A model generated the notes under the pieces. It saw only the letters and a list, made by a program, of their open reading frames with translations. It had not been told where the DNA came from and ran no database searches. From positions 41,809,512-41,873,511 of the forward strand of contig OZ020306.1 in NCBI GenBank assembly GCA_963971305.1: a DNA stretch of 64,000 nt. Direction: 5' to 3'. The DNA comes from Arcuatula senhousia. Its lineage: Eukaryota; Mollusca; Bivalvia; Mytilida; Mytilidae. The position numbers were made by a program, and so were the translations under genes. This document shows positions 62,201 to 62,940 of the stretch, one piece after another (positions within the stretch are counted from its first letter, which is position 1; each line of letters opens with the position of its first letter).

Positions 62201-62940
62201 ATAGAGAAAAGCTGTTGCTTGCTTAAATGTTCAGCTCATTTAGCTCTACAAAAGTCTCCATAGGGTCGAAGTTGTCAGATGACCCCTTATAAAAGTTACG
62301 GCCCCTTAGTGGCGAAAAATAGTGTTTTTGGCCTACAGAATGAAAACTATTGCTGATAGAGAAAAGCTGTTGCTTGCTTAAATGTTCAGCTCATTTAGCT
62401 GTACAAAAGTCTTCATAGGGTTTACATCAAGACCAGGTTAGCGTTTCAGGCTCCTGGGAGCCTCTTGTTTTGGCCGGATCAAGCAGATTAACAGTTTTCT
62501 CAGAAACTACTAATCATAACCATATATTGTATACAGCATCAGGGTGGGTCCCTTAACGTTGGATTTGATATCACGTCTGTTGCTCACCTACTTCCTGTTT
62601 AACAATATCTAGCCAGTTTTGATTTGACAGATTTATCTACTTATAATACTTATTTATTAATGAATCAAAACTCAAACTAATACATGTTGAGGTAGCTTAA
62701 CAGGTTGGCCACTGTAAACATATGCATTATATGGTAATTCAAATAACTATTATCTTTGTTCTCCATTTACTGTAATGGTAATAACTAAAATGGTGATTTG
62801 TGTATTTTAGATCTAGCATTCATGGGCGTGGTTTGTACTGTAAGAGGAGGATTGATGCTGGTGAGATGATCATAGAATACTCAGGGGAGGTAATCAGGGC
62901 CACACTGACAGACAAGAGGGAGAAATACTATGAGAGCAAG
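8037..62940 (+). CDS. KMT2A: Histone H3K4 methyltransferase KMT2A/B (trithorax/MLL), 3' end outside window
   Basis: Thirty-three exons joined by hand give one phase-consistent reading frame of 12789 nt (4263 codons), cut by the window edge within SET. Human KMT2A is about 3970 residues; this one should reach about 4350. Approximate residues: menin-binding motif 3-12; LEDGF-type acidic motif 57-63; nuclear-receptor-like fingers 555-625; CXXC about 868-915; PHD1-3 about 1092-1280; split bromodomain about 1285-1625; extended PHD about 1718-1822; FYRN about 1835-1915; linker 1915-4030; FYRC about 4050-4135; Win motif 4148-4153; SET from about 4222. It methylates H3K4 at active genes in a nuclear WDR5/RBBP5/ASH2L-type complex (family knowledge). 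Identity rests on domain order and on near-identical blocks such as VRGPRIKHVCRKAAV and PECLGPNYPTKPSKKK. It is not KMT2C/D/trr, since CXXC, the bromodomain region and the menin motif are present. Confidence 0.97.
8765..8812. repeat. Short ACATGT/TGTACA array
   Basis: Six-base repeats (ACATGTACATGTAC...) followed by diverged TGTACAATGTACAATATACATG. A self-complementary microsatellite with no other signal. Confidence 0.7.
9000..9205 (+). repeat. Dispersed TTTTTGGC repeat, copy 1
   Basis: A diverged member of a family of about 235 bp recurring in KMT2 introns. It has TTTTTGGCCTGAATTCA, the kernel CACAGCCTCTTGATATTTAG and ACTTCCTGTTTA in the family order. Same orientation as the gene. Confidence 0.6.
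9421..10722 (+). mobile_element. Helentron-like non-autonomous element, AGCTCACC family, copy 1
   Basis: The 5' head is a hairpin (AGCTCACCTGGCC...GGCCATGTGAGCT) followed by a GTCATCCGTCATCC stretch. The 3' end has GGACCAGGTGAGGGATTCAGG, the complement of the head, then a shortened GGCTCTTGTTG tail. The core is made of diverged units of about 165 bp containing GATAGAGAAAAGCTGTTGCT and GTCAGATGACCCCTTATAGG. Unlike the other two copies it also holds unrelated sequence at about 9840-10330. The architecture fits bivalve 'pearl'/Helentron-related elements; no transposase gene is present. Confidence 0.65.
10229..10247. promoter_or_regulatory. Two perfect CRE palindromes 11 bp apart
   Basis: TGACGTCA occurs at 10229-10236 and again at 10240-10247. 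This is the consensus site of CREB/ATF-type bZIP factors. The copies lie about one helical turn apart inside a transposon-derived stretch of intron 1. Binding is not shown. Confidence 0.3.
10807..10998 (-). mobile_element. Reverse transcriptase fragment, minus strand
   Basis: The minus frame reads IYPKELDIKDTTYSRRYTLY and then LDLYHEID, which aligns with the IYPQELEIKDTS block of the reverse transcriptase at 5821-6213. About 60 residues survive with no flanking motifs. A dead scrap in intron 1, just upstream of exon 2. Confidence 0.6.
11057..12044 (+). CDS. KMT2A: KMT2 exon 2: LEDGF-type motif and basic conserved blocks
   Basis: Residues 57-386. Begins EEEFEGFTIED, matching the acidic [D/E]xExFxGF motif bound by the LEDGF/p75 integrase-binding domain. 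Residues near 270-330 (NIAKTLLNKAKKG, KKQFVMPTQ, SSRVIIPTKRFIE) match human MLL blocks IAKQLLQRAKKG, RQFIMPV and SSRIIKTPRRFIE. No AT hook is present here, unlike human MLL. Acceptor TTTTAAG|GAG; donor A|GTTAGT, phase 1. Confidence 0.93.
12096..12309. mobile_element. MITE with about 33-bp terminal inverted repeats
   Basis: The left arm contains TATATGTTTGTTTCCTGCTT; the right arm, read in reverse, contains TATATTTCTGTTTCCTGCTT, and both continue into CCTAC. About 214 bp in intron 2, non-coding. Confidence 0.65.
12677..13168 (+). CDS. KMT2A: KMT2 exon 3: basic N-terminal region
   Basis: Residues 386-549. Lys/Arg-rich and probably disordered. The block NILRKAKLQLNRAALNRSK corresponds to SLLKKAKAQLCKIEKSK of human MLL, which lies just before the RGPRIKHVC block there. 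Here the zinc-finger exons 4-5 come between the two. Acceptor TTTCAG|GTG, donor CAG|GTTTGT, phase 1. Codon and frame agree with exons 2 and 4. Confidence 0.9.
13161..13300 (+). repeat. Tandem duplication spanning the exon 3 donor
   Basis: GATGTCAGGTTTGTAAAC occurs at 13161 and again at 13241; the unit is about 80 bp and also carries GTCATTGACTAGAAAAG and GGCTTGGT.GTCAGTG. The second copy preserves the whole exon 3 splice donor. Use of the second donor would put a TAA directly after the normal exon end. Confidence 0.8.
13924..14061 (+). CDS. KMT2A: KMT2 exon 4: first nuclear-receptor-type zinc finger
   Basis: Residues 550-595. Encodes VCLVCGRYMN...GTICTSCYRCYTRN, a C-x2-C-x15-C-x2-C pattern like finger 1 of nuclear receptor DNA-binding domains, then starts finger 2 (REPCQNQ). 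Drosophila Trithorax has such a variant receptor-type domain in the same place; vertebrate KMT2A/B do not. An extra Cys follows the fourth ligand. Phase 1 on both sides. Confidence 0.9.
14491..14868 (+). CDS. KMT2A: KMT2 exon 5: second receptor-type finger and basic tail
   Basis: Residues 596-722. Completes finger 2: across the junction the spacing is C-x5-C-x9-C-x2-C, ending FCRPCKFRKACTVY, very close to the CRxCRxxKC end of receptor finger 2. It continues into a basic, Pro-rich linker (KKPRSSLTRPRHALEHGRKP). Acceptor TTTTGTAG|AGC; donor TTAG|GTATGA, phase 1. Confidence 0.9.
15017..15769. mobile_element. CAGGG-ended non-autonomous DNA transposon, copy 1
   Basis: Left end CAGGGCTCGACATTAACGG; right end in reverse CAGGGGTCGACATTAAC. 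Subterminal repeats of CGGACAAGT occur at both sides. About 753 bp, non-coding. CAGGG termini recall hAT-type elements; the flanks share only CTTTT, so the target duplication is uncertain. Confidence 0.65.
15972..16213 (+). repeat. Dispersed TTTTTGGC repeat, copy 2
   Basis: Carries TTTTGGCCTGATTTAGTGA, AAAATGGTGAATATTGGGC, CACAGCCTCTTGATATTAGG, CTACTTCCTGTTTAAAGAAA and TTTGACAGATTTTT in family order, ending 27 bp before exon 6. Same orientation as the gene. Confidence 0.75.
16240..16494 (+). CDS. KMT2A: KMT2 exon 6: conserved SVRGPRIKHVC block
   Basis: Residues 722-806. Contains SVRGPRIKHVCRKAAVVLGK and ELTLSALP, nearly identical to the human MLL block upstream of CXXC (SVRGPRIKHVCRRAAVALG, TLSALP). 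Its first half is a Pro/Ser-rich linker. Acceptor TTTTTTCAG|ATG, donor GCAG|GTGGGA (weak after position 3), phase 1. Confidence 0.95.
17228..18147 (+). mobile_element. Helentron-like element, GTCTCGCC family, with 170-bp array
   Basis: Head hairpin GTCTCGCCTGCGAC...GTCGCAAAAGGCGAGAC, then a GGCGGCGGCGGCG microsatellite, then about 4.5 tandem units with a 170-bp period (GTCTGTTTAACATGAAGCAG at 17497, 17667 and 17837). The 3' end is GCGACAGGCGAGAC, complementary to the head, followed by a GACATGTC palindrome and TCTGTG. Sits in intron 6. Confidence 0.75.
18567..18756. mobile_element. MITE with about 45-bp imperfect inverted repeats
   Basis: Left arm AGGGCTATTCCAGAATTAAT then TGTATGGGGGG and TGGAAGGCA; right arm in reverse AGGGCTACTCCAGAAATAAA followed by a G-run and CGGAAGGCA. 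About 190 bp, non-coding. A single diverged right end may be present at about 47135-47185. Confidence 0.7.
18963..19203 (+). CDS. KMT2A: KMT2 exon 7: start of CXXC zinc finger
   Basis: Residues 807-887. After an acidic segment and a Pro-rich linker (KTHKTPPGIP) it enters the CXXC domain, KSKRKLRCRKCKNCLAPDCG, then NCRFCL, equal to the CGQC-CQVPEDCGVCTNCL part of human MLL. CXXC binds non-methylated CpG. Donor CT|GTAAGC, phase 2, at the same place in the domain as LDKPKFGG begins. Confidence 0.95.
19505..19876. mobile_element. MITE related to the 7517 element
   Basis: Left arm AAGGGATGACCATTTGATTC then TGAGGGGGCCTGG; right arm reversed AGGGGACGACCATTTGATTC then TGAGAGGGGGCCTGG. The interior repeats TAAATAATCTGGCC-like units. 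About 372 bp. The shared ACCATTTGATT core and G-run link it to the MITE at 7517-7722. Confidence 0.75.
21040..21140. mobile_element. Small MITE, GTAGGAGGGGGT family, copy 1
   Basis: GTAGGAGGGGGTCTCATCCCG and, at the other end, AAAAGGTCCCACCAACCCTC, as in the copy at 22127-22345, but shorter inside. Non-coding. Confidence 0.5.
21300..21520 (-). repeat. Inverted tail of the reverse transcriptase element
   Basis: On the minus strand this reads CACCTGAGTTCACTCTCGTT followed by TCGACTTGAGTTC, the same as 6370-6405 on the plus strand, and then extends further 3'. It marks another truncated copy, here with no coding part. Confidence 0.55.
22127..22345. mobile_element. Small MITE, GTAGGAGGGGGT family, copy 2
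   Basis: Ends TATAATGAGGG and CCCTCATAATAC are inverted repeats. The interior is rich in ATCCCG / TTCCCG units about 25-30 bp apart. About 219 bp, non-coding. Confidence 0.6.
24568..25630. mobile_element. CAGGG-ended transposon, copy 2, 6-bp target duplication
   Basis: Left end CAGGGGTCACCACACTT with GGGAGAAGTGACTTCTCCC just inside; right end in reverse CAAGGCTCACCAAACCAGGC then GAAGTGGGCGAAAAAGTCGC. It is flanked by exact CCCATG on both sides (24562-24567 and 25631-25636). It shares both ends, in the opposite orientation, with 31670-32936. About 1.06 kb, no transposase. Confidence 0.75.
25881..26034. repeat. 77-bp tandem duplication
   Basis: The unit starting CGTCCTTGGTGTCTTTCTCA occurs at 25881 and 25958 without visible differences, so the duplication is recent. 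Confidence 0.9.
26090..26158 (+). repeat. Retroposon-like 3' tail with TCTTA repeats
   Basis: CTTAATTGGACTTAATAAATTTATCTTATCTTATCTTATAG looks like the 3' end of a LINE or SINE with a short tandem tail. The body upstream (about 25690-26090) is not recognised. Confidence 0.45.
26816..26863 (+). CDS. KMT2A: KMT2 exon 8: CXXC middle, 48 bp
   Basis: Residues 887-903. Encodes DKPKFGGRGVMKQAC, equal to DKPKFGGRNIKKQCC in human MLL, the KFGG DNA-contact segment of CXXC. Too short to stand out as an open frame; supported by acceptor TTCCAG, donor GTAAGT, phase 2 on both sides and homology. Confidence 0.95.
27125..27233. mobile_element. Partial MITE, CCACAGTA family
   Basis: Its right end, GAAAATAAATGAATCCACAG then TA, equals the end of the elements at 43142 and 46365. 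The left end is not intact. It lies 60 bp upstream of exon 9. Confidence 0.45.
27292..27652 (+). CDS. KMT2A: KMT2 exon 9: CXXC end and linker
   Basis: Residues 903-1023. Starts KKTCLNPHYFKQG, the last Cys of CXXC, followed by a Ser/Asn/Gln-rich linker with NNNNNSN and TKSQGTQSQQTDSGNEG, likely disordered. Acceptor TTTAG|GAA; donor AAG|GTATTG, phase 0. Confidence 0.93.
27935..29338. mobile_element. Fold-back element with long arms of TGTACAAGTTATAAC palindromes
   Basis: The arms at about 27935-28076 and 29199-29338 are near-perfect reverse complements of about 140 bp. Each arm is itself an array of palindromic units (TACAAGTTATAACTTGTA and variants). The loop of about 1.1 kb has no supported gene but includes a direct repeat of ACATTGTTATAAAGGCAAC at about 28469 and 28498. 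It lies in intron 9. No known family recognised. Confidence 0.8.
29339..30014. other. Rest of intron 9, nothing recognised
   Basis: AT-rich; no coding region. The part at 29600-29770 (ATACCAAATATCAAAAGTCT, TGACGGACAATTGCC) resembles an old dispersed repeat but cannot be delimited. Confidence 0.4.
30015..30143 (+). CDS. KMT2A: KMT2 exon 10: linker before PHD1
   Basis: Residues 1024-1066, 43 codons, phase 0 on both sides. Basic and Gln/Met-rich with no domain (TQQTRRRSSYLWTKLKTEDE). Supported by acceptor GTTTTAG, donor AGG|GTTTGT and a frame that joins exons 9 and 11. Lower certainty than its neighbours because the sequence is not strongly conserved. Confidence 0.8.
30536..30646 (+). CDS. KMT2A: KMT2 exon 11: start of PHD1
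   Basis: Residues 1067-1103. Ends RTVCFLCGSAGKHE, equal to RVVCFLCASSGHVE of MLL, the first Cys pair of PHD1. The upstream WQFGVSLTVANPLCC matches the family segment GGLGILTSVPITP. Phase 0; donor GTAAGG. Confidence 0.95.
30668..30915 (+). repeat. Dispersed TTTTTGGC repeat, copy 3
   Basis: TTTTTGGCTGGATTTCAGAG, GTTTTCTCAGCAACTACTTA, CACTTGATATTTGCTATACA, TTGCTCACCTACTTCC and TTTGACAGATTTTT in family order, 20 bp after exon 11. Gene orientation. Confidence 0.75.
31268..31405 (+). CDS. KMT2A: KMT2 exon 12: PHD1 core and start of PHD2
   Basis: Residues 1104-1149. FYYCNVCCEPFHDFCLEDNE completes PHD1 (C4HC3 pattern), then NWICKKCQFCTVCGQQKN opens PHD2. Almost the same as MLL (FVYCQVCCEPFHKFCLEENE). 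Donor AAT|GTAGGT, phase 0. Confidence 0.97.
31670..32936. mobile_element. CAGGG-ended transposon, copy 3
   Basis: Left end CAGGGCTCACGCTACCGGGC then GAAGTGGGCGAAGAAGTCGC; right end reversed CAGGGCTCAAGCTACTTAAG then AGGGAGAAGTGACTTCTC. Flanked by CGATAC on both sides (31664-31669 and 32937-32942). About 1.27 kb. Same family as 24568-25630 but inverted. No transposase seen. Confidence 0.75.
33296..34582 (+). mobile_element. Helentron-like element, GTCGCCTGC family, with 169-bp array
   Basis: Head GTCGCCTGCAACGTGTTGCAG followed by GCGACAT, then GTCGTCCTGCGTCGTCGTCC, then seven units with a period of about 169 bp, each with CATGCCACAGCCTCTTGATA and ACTTCCTGTT. The 3' end has GCAGGCGAC (complement of the head), hairpin GCCTTCCGGGGAAGGC and TCCATCTAGTT. 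Units are nearly identical, so the array is young or homogenised. Confidence 0.8.
35349..39190. mobile_element. TTAA-flanked DNA transposon-like insertion, 3.84 kb
   Basis: Starts AGGGAAAATTCACGAA and ends, reversed, AGGGAAAATTCGC. It is bordered by TTAA at 35345-35348 and 39191-39194, the insertion preference of piggyBac- and Kolobok-type elements. It interrupts the AGCTCACC element. It carries the P2X7-like remnant at 36314-37088 and no transposase I can recognise. Confidence 0.65.
36314..37088 (+). pseudogene. Broken P2X7 C-terminal-like domain gene inside the TTAA element
   Basis: The + strand holds, in order but in shifting frames: an ATG frame MSDYVSDVSASSFSSADLVE (36314); KCSDRCVPMPLLAECLCCHE (about 36498-36557); DFKTVCLNPVVLKTSYISFL (about 36599-36660); and AYRQFVCWVR...VVLPACVVSVIRKEFPS followed by ADGQYEGF, ending at TAG 37086-37088. 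The CVPMP / ECLCC / VCLNP / AYRQF...LP.CVV..IR..FP series is the pattern of the P2X7 receptor intracellular C-terminal domain and its stand-alone invertebrate relatives. There is at least one frameshift between the CLCC and VCLNP blocks, and a possible intron (about 36703-36898). Recognised from memory of the family; a profile search is needed. Confidence 0.55.
41012..41104 (+). CDS. KMT2A: KMT2 exon 13: PHD2 core
   Basis: Residues 1150-1180. LLKCDKCQNTYHPECLGPNY then PTKPSKKKNIW, nearly identical to MLL (LLECNKCRNSYHPECLGPNY). Gives the middle Cys/His ligands of PHD2. Phase 0; donor GTAAGA. Confidence 0.98.
41569..41689 (+). CDS. KMT2A: KMT2 exon 14: PHD2 end, linker to PHD3
   Basis: Residues 1181-1221. 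VCTKCVKCKSCGATTPGTTS closes PHD2; then WTYDFQLCHICGQLMDK, matching WSHDFSLCHDCAKLFAK of MLL. Acceptor TTTTCAAG, donor AAAG|GTTGGT, phase 1. Confidence 0.97.
41710..41935 (+). repeat. Dispersed TTTTTGGC repeat, copy 4
   Basis: Begins TTGCCCGGATTTCACAGAG, with GTTTTCTCAGCAAATAATTA and CCCCTTGATATTTGATATAC. Begins about 20 bp after exon 14, in gene orientation. Confidence 0.7.
42230..42343 (+). CDS. KMT2A: KMT2 exon 15: PHD3 first half
   Basis: Residues 1221-1259. NFCPICHKCYSDDDWDCKMV then QCAKCDSWVHATCEGLS, as in MLL PHD3 (NFCPLCDKCYDDDDYESKMM), the finger that reads H3K4me3 and contacts the cyclophilin CYP33. The aromatic Trp in CDSWVH is kept. Phase 1 on both sides. Confidence 0.97.
42893..43077 (+). 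CDS. KMT2A: KMT2 exon 16: PHD3 end, bromodomain first helix
   Basis: Residues 1259-1320. DEMYERVSCLPDDVHYICRM then C ends PHD3; the helix HWEIVLRDDFMAGIKSIFYS matches the first bromodomain helix region of MLL. The exon ends TCAAAG before GCAAGT, so the intron starts with GC. The only nearby GT would shift the frame into a stop. Confidence 0.93.
43078..43798 (+). other. GC-AG intron
   Basis: Donor AAG|GCAAGT and acceptor TATTTCTAG|AAA. Joining here keeps phase 0 on both sides. GC donors normally need a strong match elsewhere, and this one matches the consensus at every other position. It contains a MITE (43142-43312). Confidence 0.85.
43142..43312. mobile_element. MITE, TACTGTGGTTTCATT family
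   Basis: Starts TACTGTGGTTTCATTTTAAT and ends AAAATAAATGAATCCTCAG, an imperfect inverted pair; the interior has CGTGGTTTTGGCTGG and AACCACAAAAAT. Related to 27125-27233 and 46365-46557. Confidence 0.65.
43799..44584 (+). CDS. KMT2A: KMT2 exon 17: Ser-rich insertion in the bromodomain
   Basis: Residues 1321-1582. A 262-residue, Ser/Thr/Asn-rich, mostly disordered segment between the first bromodomain helix (exon 16) and QKIIAGGYITV, which corresponds to KMDQGNYTS in MLL. The equivalent human loop is much shorter. No known motif seen inside. Phase 0 on both sides, donor GTG|GTATGT. Confidence 0.93.
44953..45066 (+). CDS. KMT2A: KMT2 exon 18: bromodomain helix
   Basis: Residues 1583-1620. EEFSEDIANIIEIALTGTEE, then KKAINSVRSIFVK, aligned with LEFSDDIVKIIQAAI and KANSMVKSFFIR of MLL. 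As in MLL, there is no clear acetyl-lysine-binding Asn (inference from the alignment). Phase 0. Confidence 0.96.
45089..45322 (+). repeat. Dispersed TTTTTGGC repeat, copy 5
   Basis: One of the best copies: TTTTTGGCCGGCTTTCACGG, AAAATCCGGGTTATGAAATG, TTTATATTTGGTATACAGCA, CTACTTCCTGTTTAAAGAAA, TTTGACAGATTTTT. Gene orientation, about 20 bp after exon 18. Confidence 0.85.
45727..45800 (+). CDS. KMT2A: KMT2 exon 19: bromodomain end
   Basis: Residues 1621-1645. QMEKCFPWYNVKGCRMWEHN equals QMERVFPWFSVKKSRFWEPN of MLL. Acceptor TTTTTTCAG, donor AA|GTAAGA, phase 2. Confidence 0.95.
46044..46189 (+). CDS. KMT2A: KMT2 exon 20: link to extended PHD, HCF-type motif
   Basis: Residues 1645-1694. NMLPQAVVPPFDDHTYAQWR then ERED, aligned with GMLPNAVLPPSLDHNYAQWQ. 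The DHTY matches the [D/E]HxY host-cell-factor-binding motif, DHNY in human MLL. Phase 1 at the donor TTG|GTAATA. Confidence 0.95.
46365..46557. mobile_element. MITE, CCACAGTA family, copy 3
   Basis: Right end GAAAATAAGTGATTCCACAG then TA; interior GGTACTAATTTTTGTG, GTCAACCACGAAAAC and GAAATGTCTTTTTGGGG, as in the 43142 copy (GAAATGTCTTTTTGGGG). Confidence 0.65.
46731..46840 (+). CDS. KMT2A: KMT2 exon 21: start of extended PHD (PHD4)
   Basis: Residues 1694-1730. Acidic linker, then DTRRCILCWHYGDADPN, the first zinc ligands of the extended PHD (DNRQCALCLTYGDDSAN in MLL). Phase 0 at the donor GTAAGT. Confidence 0.95.
47289..47429 (+). CDS. KMT2A: KMT2 exon 22: extended PHD middle
   Basis: Residues 1731-1777. 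REGRLLYTGQDDWVHVNCAL then WSAEVYEE, nearly identical to MLL (AGRLLYIGQNEWTHVNCALW). Phase 0; donor ATG|GTAGGC. Confidence 0.98.
47437..47935 (+). repeat. Helentron-like fragment, TTACGAAG family
   Basis: Head-like CTTTACGAAGTTGCGAAGGG then GTCCGTCCGTCTGTG, followed by about 2.5 units of about 185-190 bp with ACTGAACAGAATTTAACGAA and TTGATATGCAAGAAGTACAC. No 3' hairpin, so it is truncated. It begins 8 bp past the exon 22 end. Confidence 0.55.
48231..48389 (+). CDS. KMT2A: KMT2 exon 23: extended PHD C-terminal half
   Basis: Residues 1778-1830. KCDTCQRTGATVGCNTRGCP then ANYHFMCGRLEGCLF, matching FCQKPGATVGCCLTSCTSNY. Ends FCPQHKDRSDGL. Phase 0, donor GTATGT. Confidence 0.97.
48520..48752 (+). 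repeat. Dispersed TTTTTGGC repeat, copy 6
   Basis: TTTTTGGCTGGAAATCATGG, CTCAGCAACTACTAATCACA, CCTCTTGATATTTTGTAAGC, CTACTTCCTGTTGAATGAAA and TTTGACAGATTTTTC. Ends about 30 bp before exon 24. Gene orientation. Confidence 0.8.
48782..48902 (+). CDS. KMT2A: KMT2 exon 24: start of FYRN
   Basis: Residues 1831-1871. FAVLRRVSVDRENL...WTKGLTAAEINILIG aligns with FEVFRRVFVDFEGI...FLNGLEPENIHMMIG of MLL. FYRN pairs with FYRC to hold the N- and C-terminal halves together. Phase 1. Confidence 0.95.
49254..49332 (+). CDS. KMT2A: KMT2 exon 25: FYRN middle
   Basis: Residues 1871-1897. SCTIESLGHLTALSDCKGVI then LPVGF, matching SMTIDCLGILNDLSDCEDKLFPIGY. Donor TG|GTAAGA, phase 2. Confidence 0.95.
49333..49881. 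other. Intron 25, nothing recognised
   Basis: Plain AT-rich intron of 549 bp. No repeat or coding signal found. Confidence 0.5.
49882..51308 (+). CDS. KMT2A: KMT2 exon 26: FYRN end and first part of linker
   Basis: Residues 1897-2373. CSSRVYWSTKDSRRRCVYTC then RIVEYRP ends FYRN (CSRVYWSTTDARKRCVYTCK in MLL). The rest is a disordered linker with a basic patch NKKRRSDP (possible nuclear localisation signal), a leucine-rich block PLDLSLLSPTTLRLLNKDPE and long acidic stretches. No canonical taspase-1 site. Donor AAAG|GTATAC, phase 1. Confidence 0.95.
51725..56599 (+). CDS. KMT2A: KMT2 exon 27: 4.9-kb central linker exon with AT hooks
   Basis: Residues 2373-3998. Contents in order: acidic part; SYPLRRRSIF, similar to the RYPRRSARA block of MLL; a C2HC finger (about 2653-2675); GRYPMREST; AT-hook-like GRGRPP or RGRP motifs at about 52899, 53032, 53168, 53205, 53658 and 56524; long KE-rich charged stretches; a duplicated block (TTGEVSSENSQLIDKD / TTGKVSSENSQLIDKE, 53920-54030); a Gln-rich region (54740-55440); then the more ordered block TIVRIFVDGKPVALTTDP and a basic C-terminal part with the last AT hook. 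Human MLL has its AT hooks near the N-terminus instead. Donor GGG|GTGAGT, phase 1; the open frame beyond it ends at 56682. Confidence 0.95.
57182..57400 (+). CDS. KMT2A: KMT2 exon 28: start of FYRC
   Basis: Residues 3998-4071. A helix-like FMEHQQRVQEKAEKIEKN, then LMFEITSDDGFSCKAETME, matching LVFEISSDDGFQICAESIE of MLL FYRC. Acceptor TTTTTGTAG, donor GAAG|GTGGGT, phase 1 on both sides. Confidence 0.96.
57460..57660 (+). repeat. Dispersed TTTTTGGC repeat, copy 7, diverged
   Basis: GTTTTTGGTGTGAAGTCTGG, AACAGTTCTCTTAGCAACTA, TTATTTGGTATGCAGCATTA and GATTCAGTTTCAGGTCTG keep the family order. Gene orientation. Confidence 0.55.
57756..57830 (+). CDS. KMT2A: KMT2 exon 29: FYRC middle
   Basis: Residues 4071-4096. 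AWQQVTEKVQDARTEARMKH then LSCA, equal to AWKSLTDKVQEARSNARLKQLSFA. Phase 1 on both sides, donor GTAAGT. Confidence 0.96.
58248..58381 (+). CDS. KMT2A: KMT2 exon 30: FYRC end
   Basis: Residues 4096-4140. GVNMFGVNHNAVVYLLEQLY, then CRNYNFRYHKYTRTEEDE, matching GLRMLGILHDAVVFLIEQLS and CRNYKFRFHKPEE. Donor GAG|GTATGT, phase 0. Confidence 0.96.
58691..58822 (+). repeat. Decayed duplicate of Win-motif exon start (copy A)
   Basis: Begins after ATTAG with GAGCTCATTTGAAAAGCCCA then TTGGTAGTGCT, followed by TTTCTTTATGTCA and the tail TTTATTTTTTGTACAATATC. It aligns with exon 31 and copy B but has indels and an in-frame TGA at codon 4. Non-coding now. Confidence 0.7.
58823..58921 (+). pseudogene. Intact-looking duplicate of Win-motif exon start (copy B)
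   Basis: Its first 87 nt align without gaps to exon 31 with 6 differences; four of the five changed codons are synonymous and only one residue changes (Arg to His). It keeps GSARSEGYQS and EFDIFSFLMS, an acceptor ATTCATTAG and an open frame, then leaves the exon at ATGTCA. A weak donor TTT|GTGAAA at 58922 would make a 99-nt in-frame exon, but the intron to exon 31 would be only 59 nt. It could be a pseudo-exon or an alternative extra Win-motif exon; RNA evidence is needed. Confidence 0.65.
58981..59135 (+). CDS. KMT2A: KMT2 exon 31: WDR5-binding Win motif
   Basis: Residues 4141-4192. EPIENPTGSARSEGYQSRKE then FDIFSFLMSQYR corresponds to PPLNPHGSARAEVHLRKSAFDMFNFLASKHR of MLL. GSARSE is the Win motif; its Arg inserts into the WDR5 pore (family knowledge). 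Chosen over copy B because only this copy runs to the donor AAAG|GTAAGG with the phase (2) needed by exon 32. Confidence 0.95.
59285..59343 (+). repeat. Hairpin head of another Helentron-like repeat
   Basis: ATGACCCTTCAACAAAGTTG then AGGGGCTTATAGTGGTCTGG forms a CCCTTCAAC/GTTGAGGGG hairpin like the heads of the other array elements. It is cut at once by the TACCGTATTTTCCGG element. Confidence 0.4.
59344..60789. mobile_element. TACCGTATTTTCCGG element, 1.45 kb
   Basis: Left end TACCGTATTTTCCGGTGTAT then AAGCCGC; right end reversed TACCGTATTTTCCGGAGAAT, then a further AAGCCGC. GTGCG.TTA motifs lie inside both ends. No transposase frame. Terminal TACCGTATTTT is shared with the composite at 31583-40699, so they are probably one superfamily. 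Confidence 0.72.
60829..61055 (+). repeat. Dispersed TTTTTGGC repeat, copy 8
   Basis: TTTTTGGCTGGATTTCAAGG, AAAATGGTGAATGTCCGG, ACATATTTGGTATGCAGCAT, CTACTTCCTGTTTAAAGAAA. Gene orientation; follows the 1.45-kb element in intron 31. Confidence 0.8.
61207..61290 (+). CDS. KMT2A: KMT2 exon 32: pre-SET linker
   Basis: Residues 4192-4220. RATSMDLPMAMRFRKLKEHA then REAVGVYR, nearly identical to RATSMDLPMPMRFRHLKKTS in MLL. Phase 2 on both sides, donor CAG|GTAATT. Confidence 0.98.
61324..62469 (+). mobile_element. Helentron-like element, AGCTCACC family, copy 3, intact
   Basis: Head AGCTCACCTGGACCAAAGGT then CCATGTGAGCT, GTCCGTCGTCGTCTGTCGTC, core units of about 165 bp, and end GACCAGGTTAGCGTTTCAGG, hairpin GGCTCCTGGGAGCC, TCTTGTT. 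The most compact full copy; useful as the reference for the two longer ones. Confidence 0.8.
62470..62632 (+). repeat. Dispersed TTTTTGGC repeat, copy 9, 5'-interrupted
   Basis: Starts TTGGCCGGATCAAGCAG at the 3' end of the AGCTCACC element, then CAGTTTTCTCAGAAACTACT, CTCACCTACTTCCTGTTTAA and TTTGACAGATTTA. Gene orientation. Confidence 0.7.
62811..62940 (+). CDS. KMT2A: KMT2 exon 33: start of SET domain
   Basis: Residues 4220-4263. SSIHGRGLYCKRRIDAGEMI then IEYSGEVIR, TDKREKYYESK: the S-adenosylmethionine-binding start of SET, matching SPIHGRGLFCKRNIDAGEMV. The catalytic NHSCEPN part and post-SET lie beyond the window. Donor AAG|GTATGA, phase 0. Confidence 0.97.

Noticed and set aside
8037..62940. 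Assignment to KMT2C/D or trr rather than KMT2A/B
   Set aside because: Presence of menin-binding motif, CXXC, three clustered PHD fingers and bromodomain region before the extended PHD and FYRN is the KMT2A/B order.
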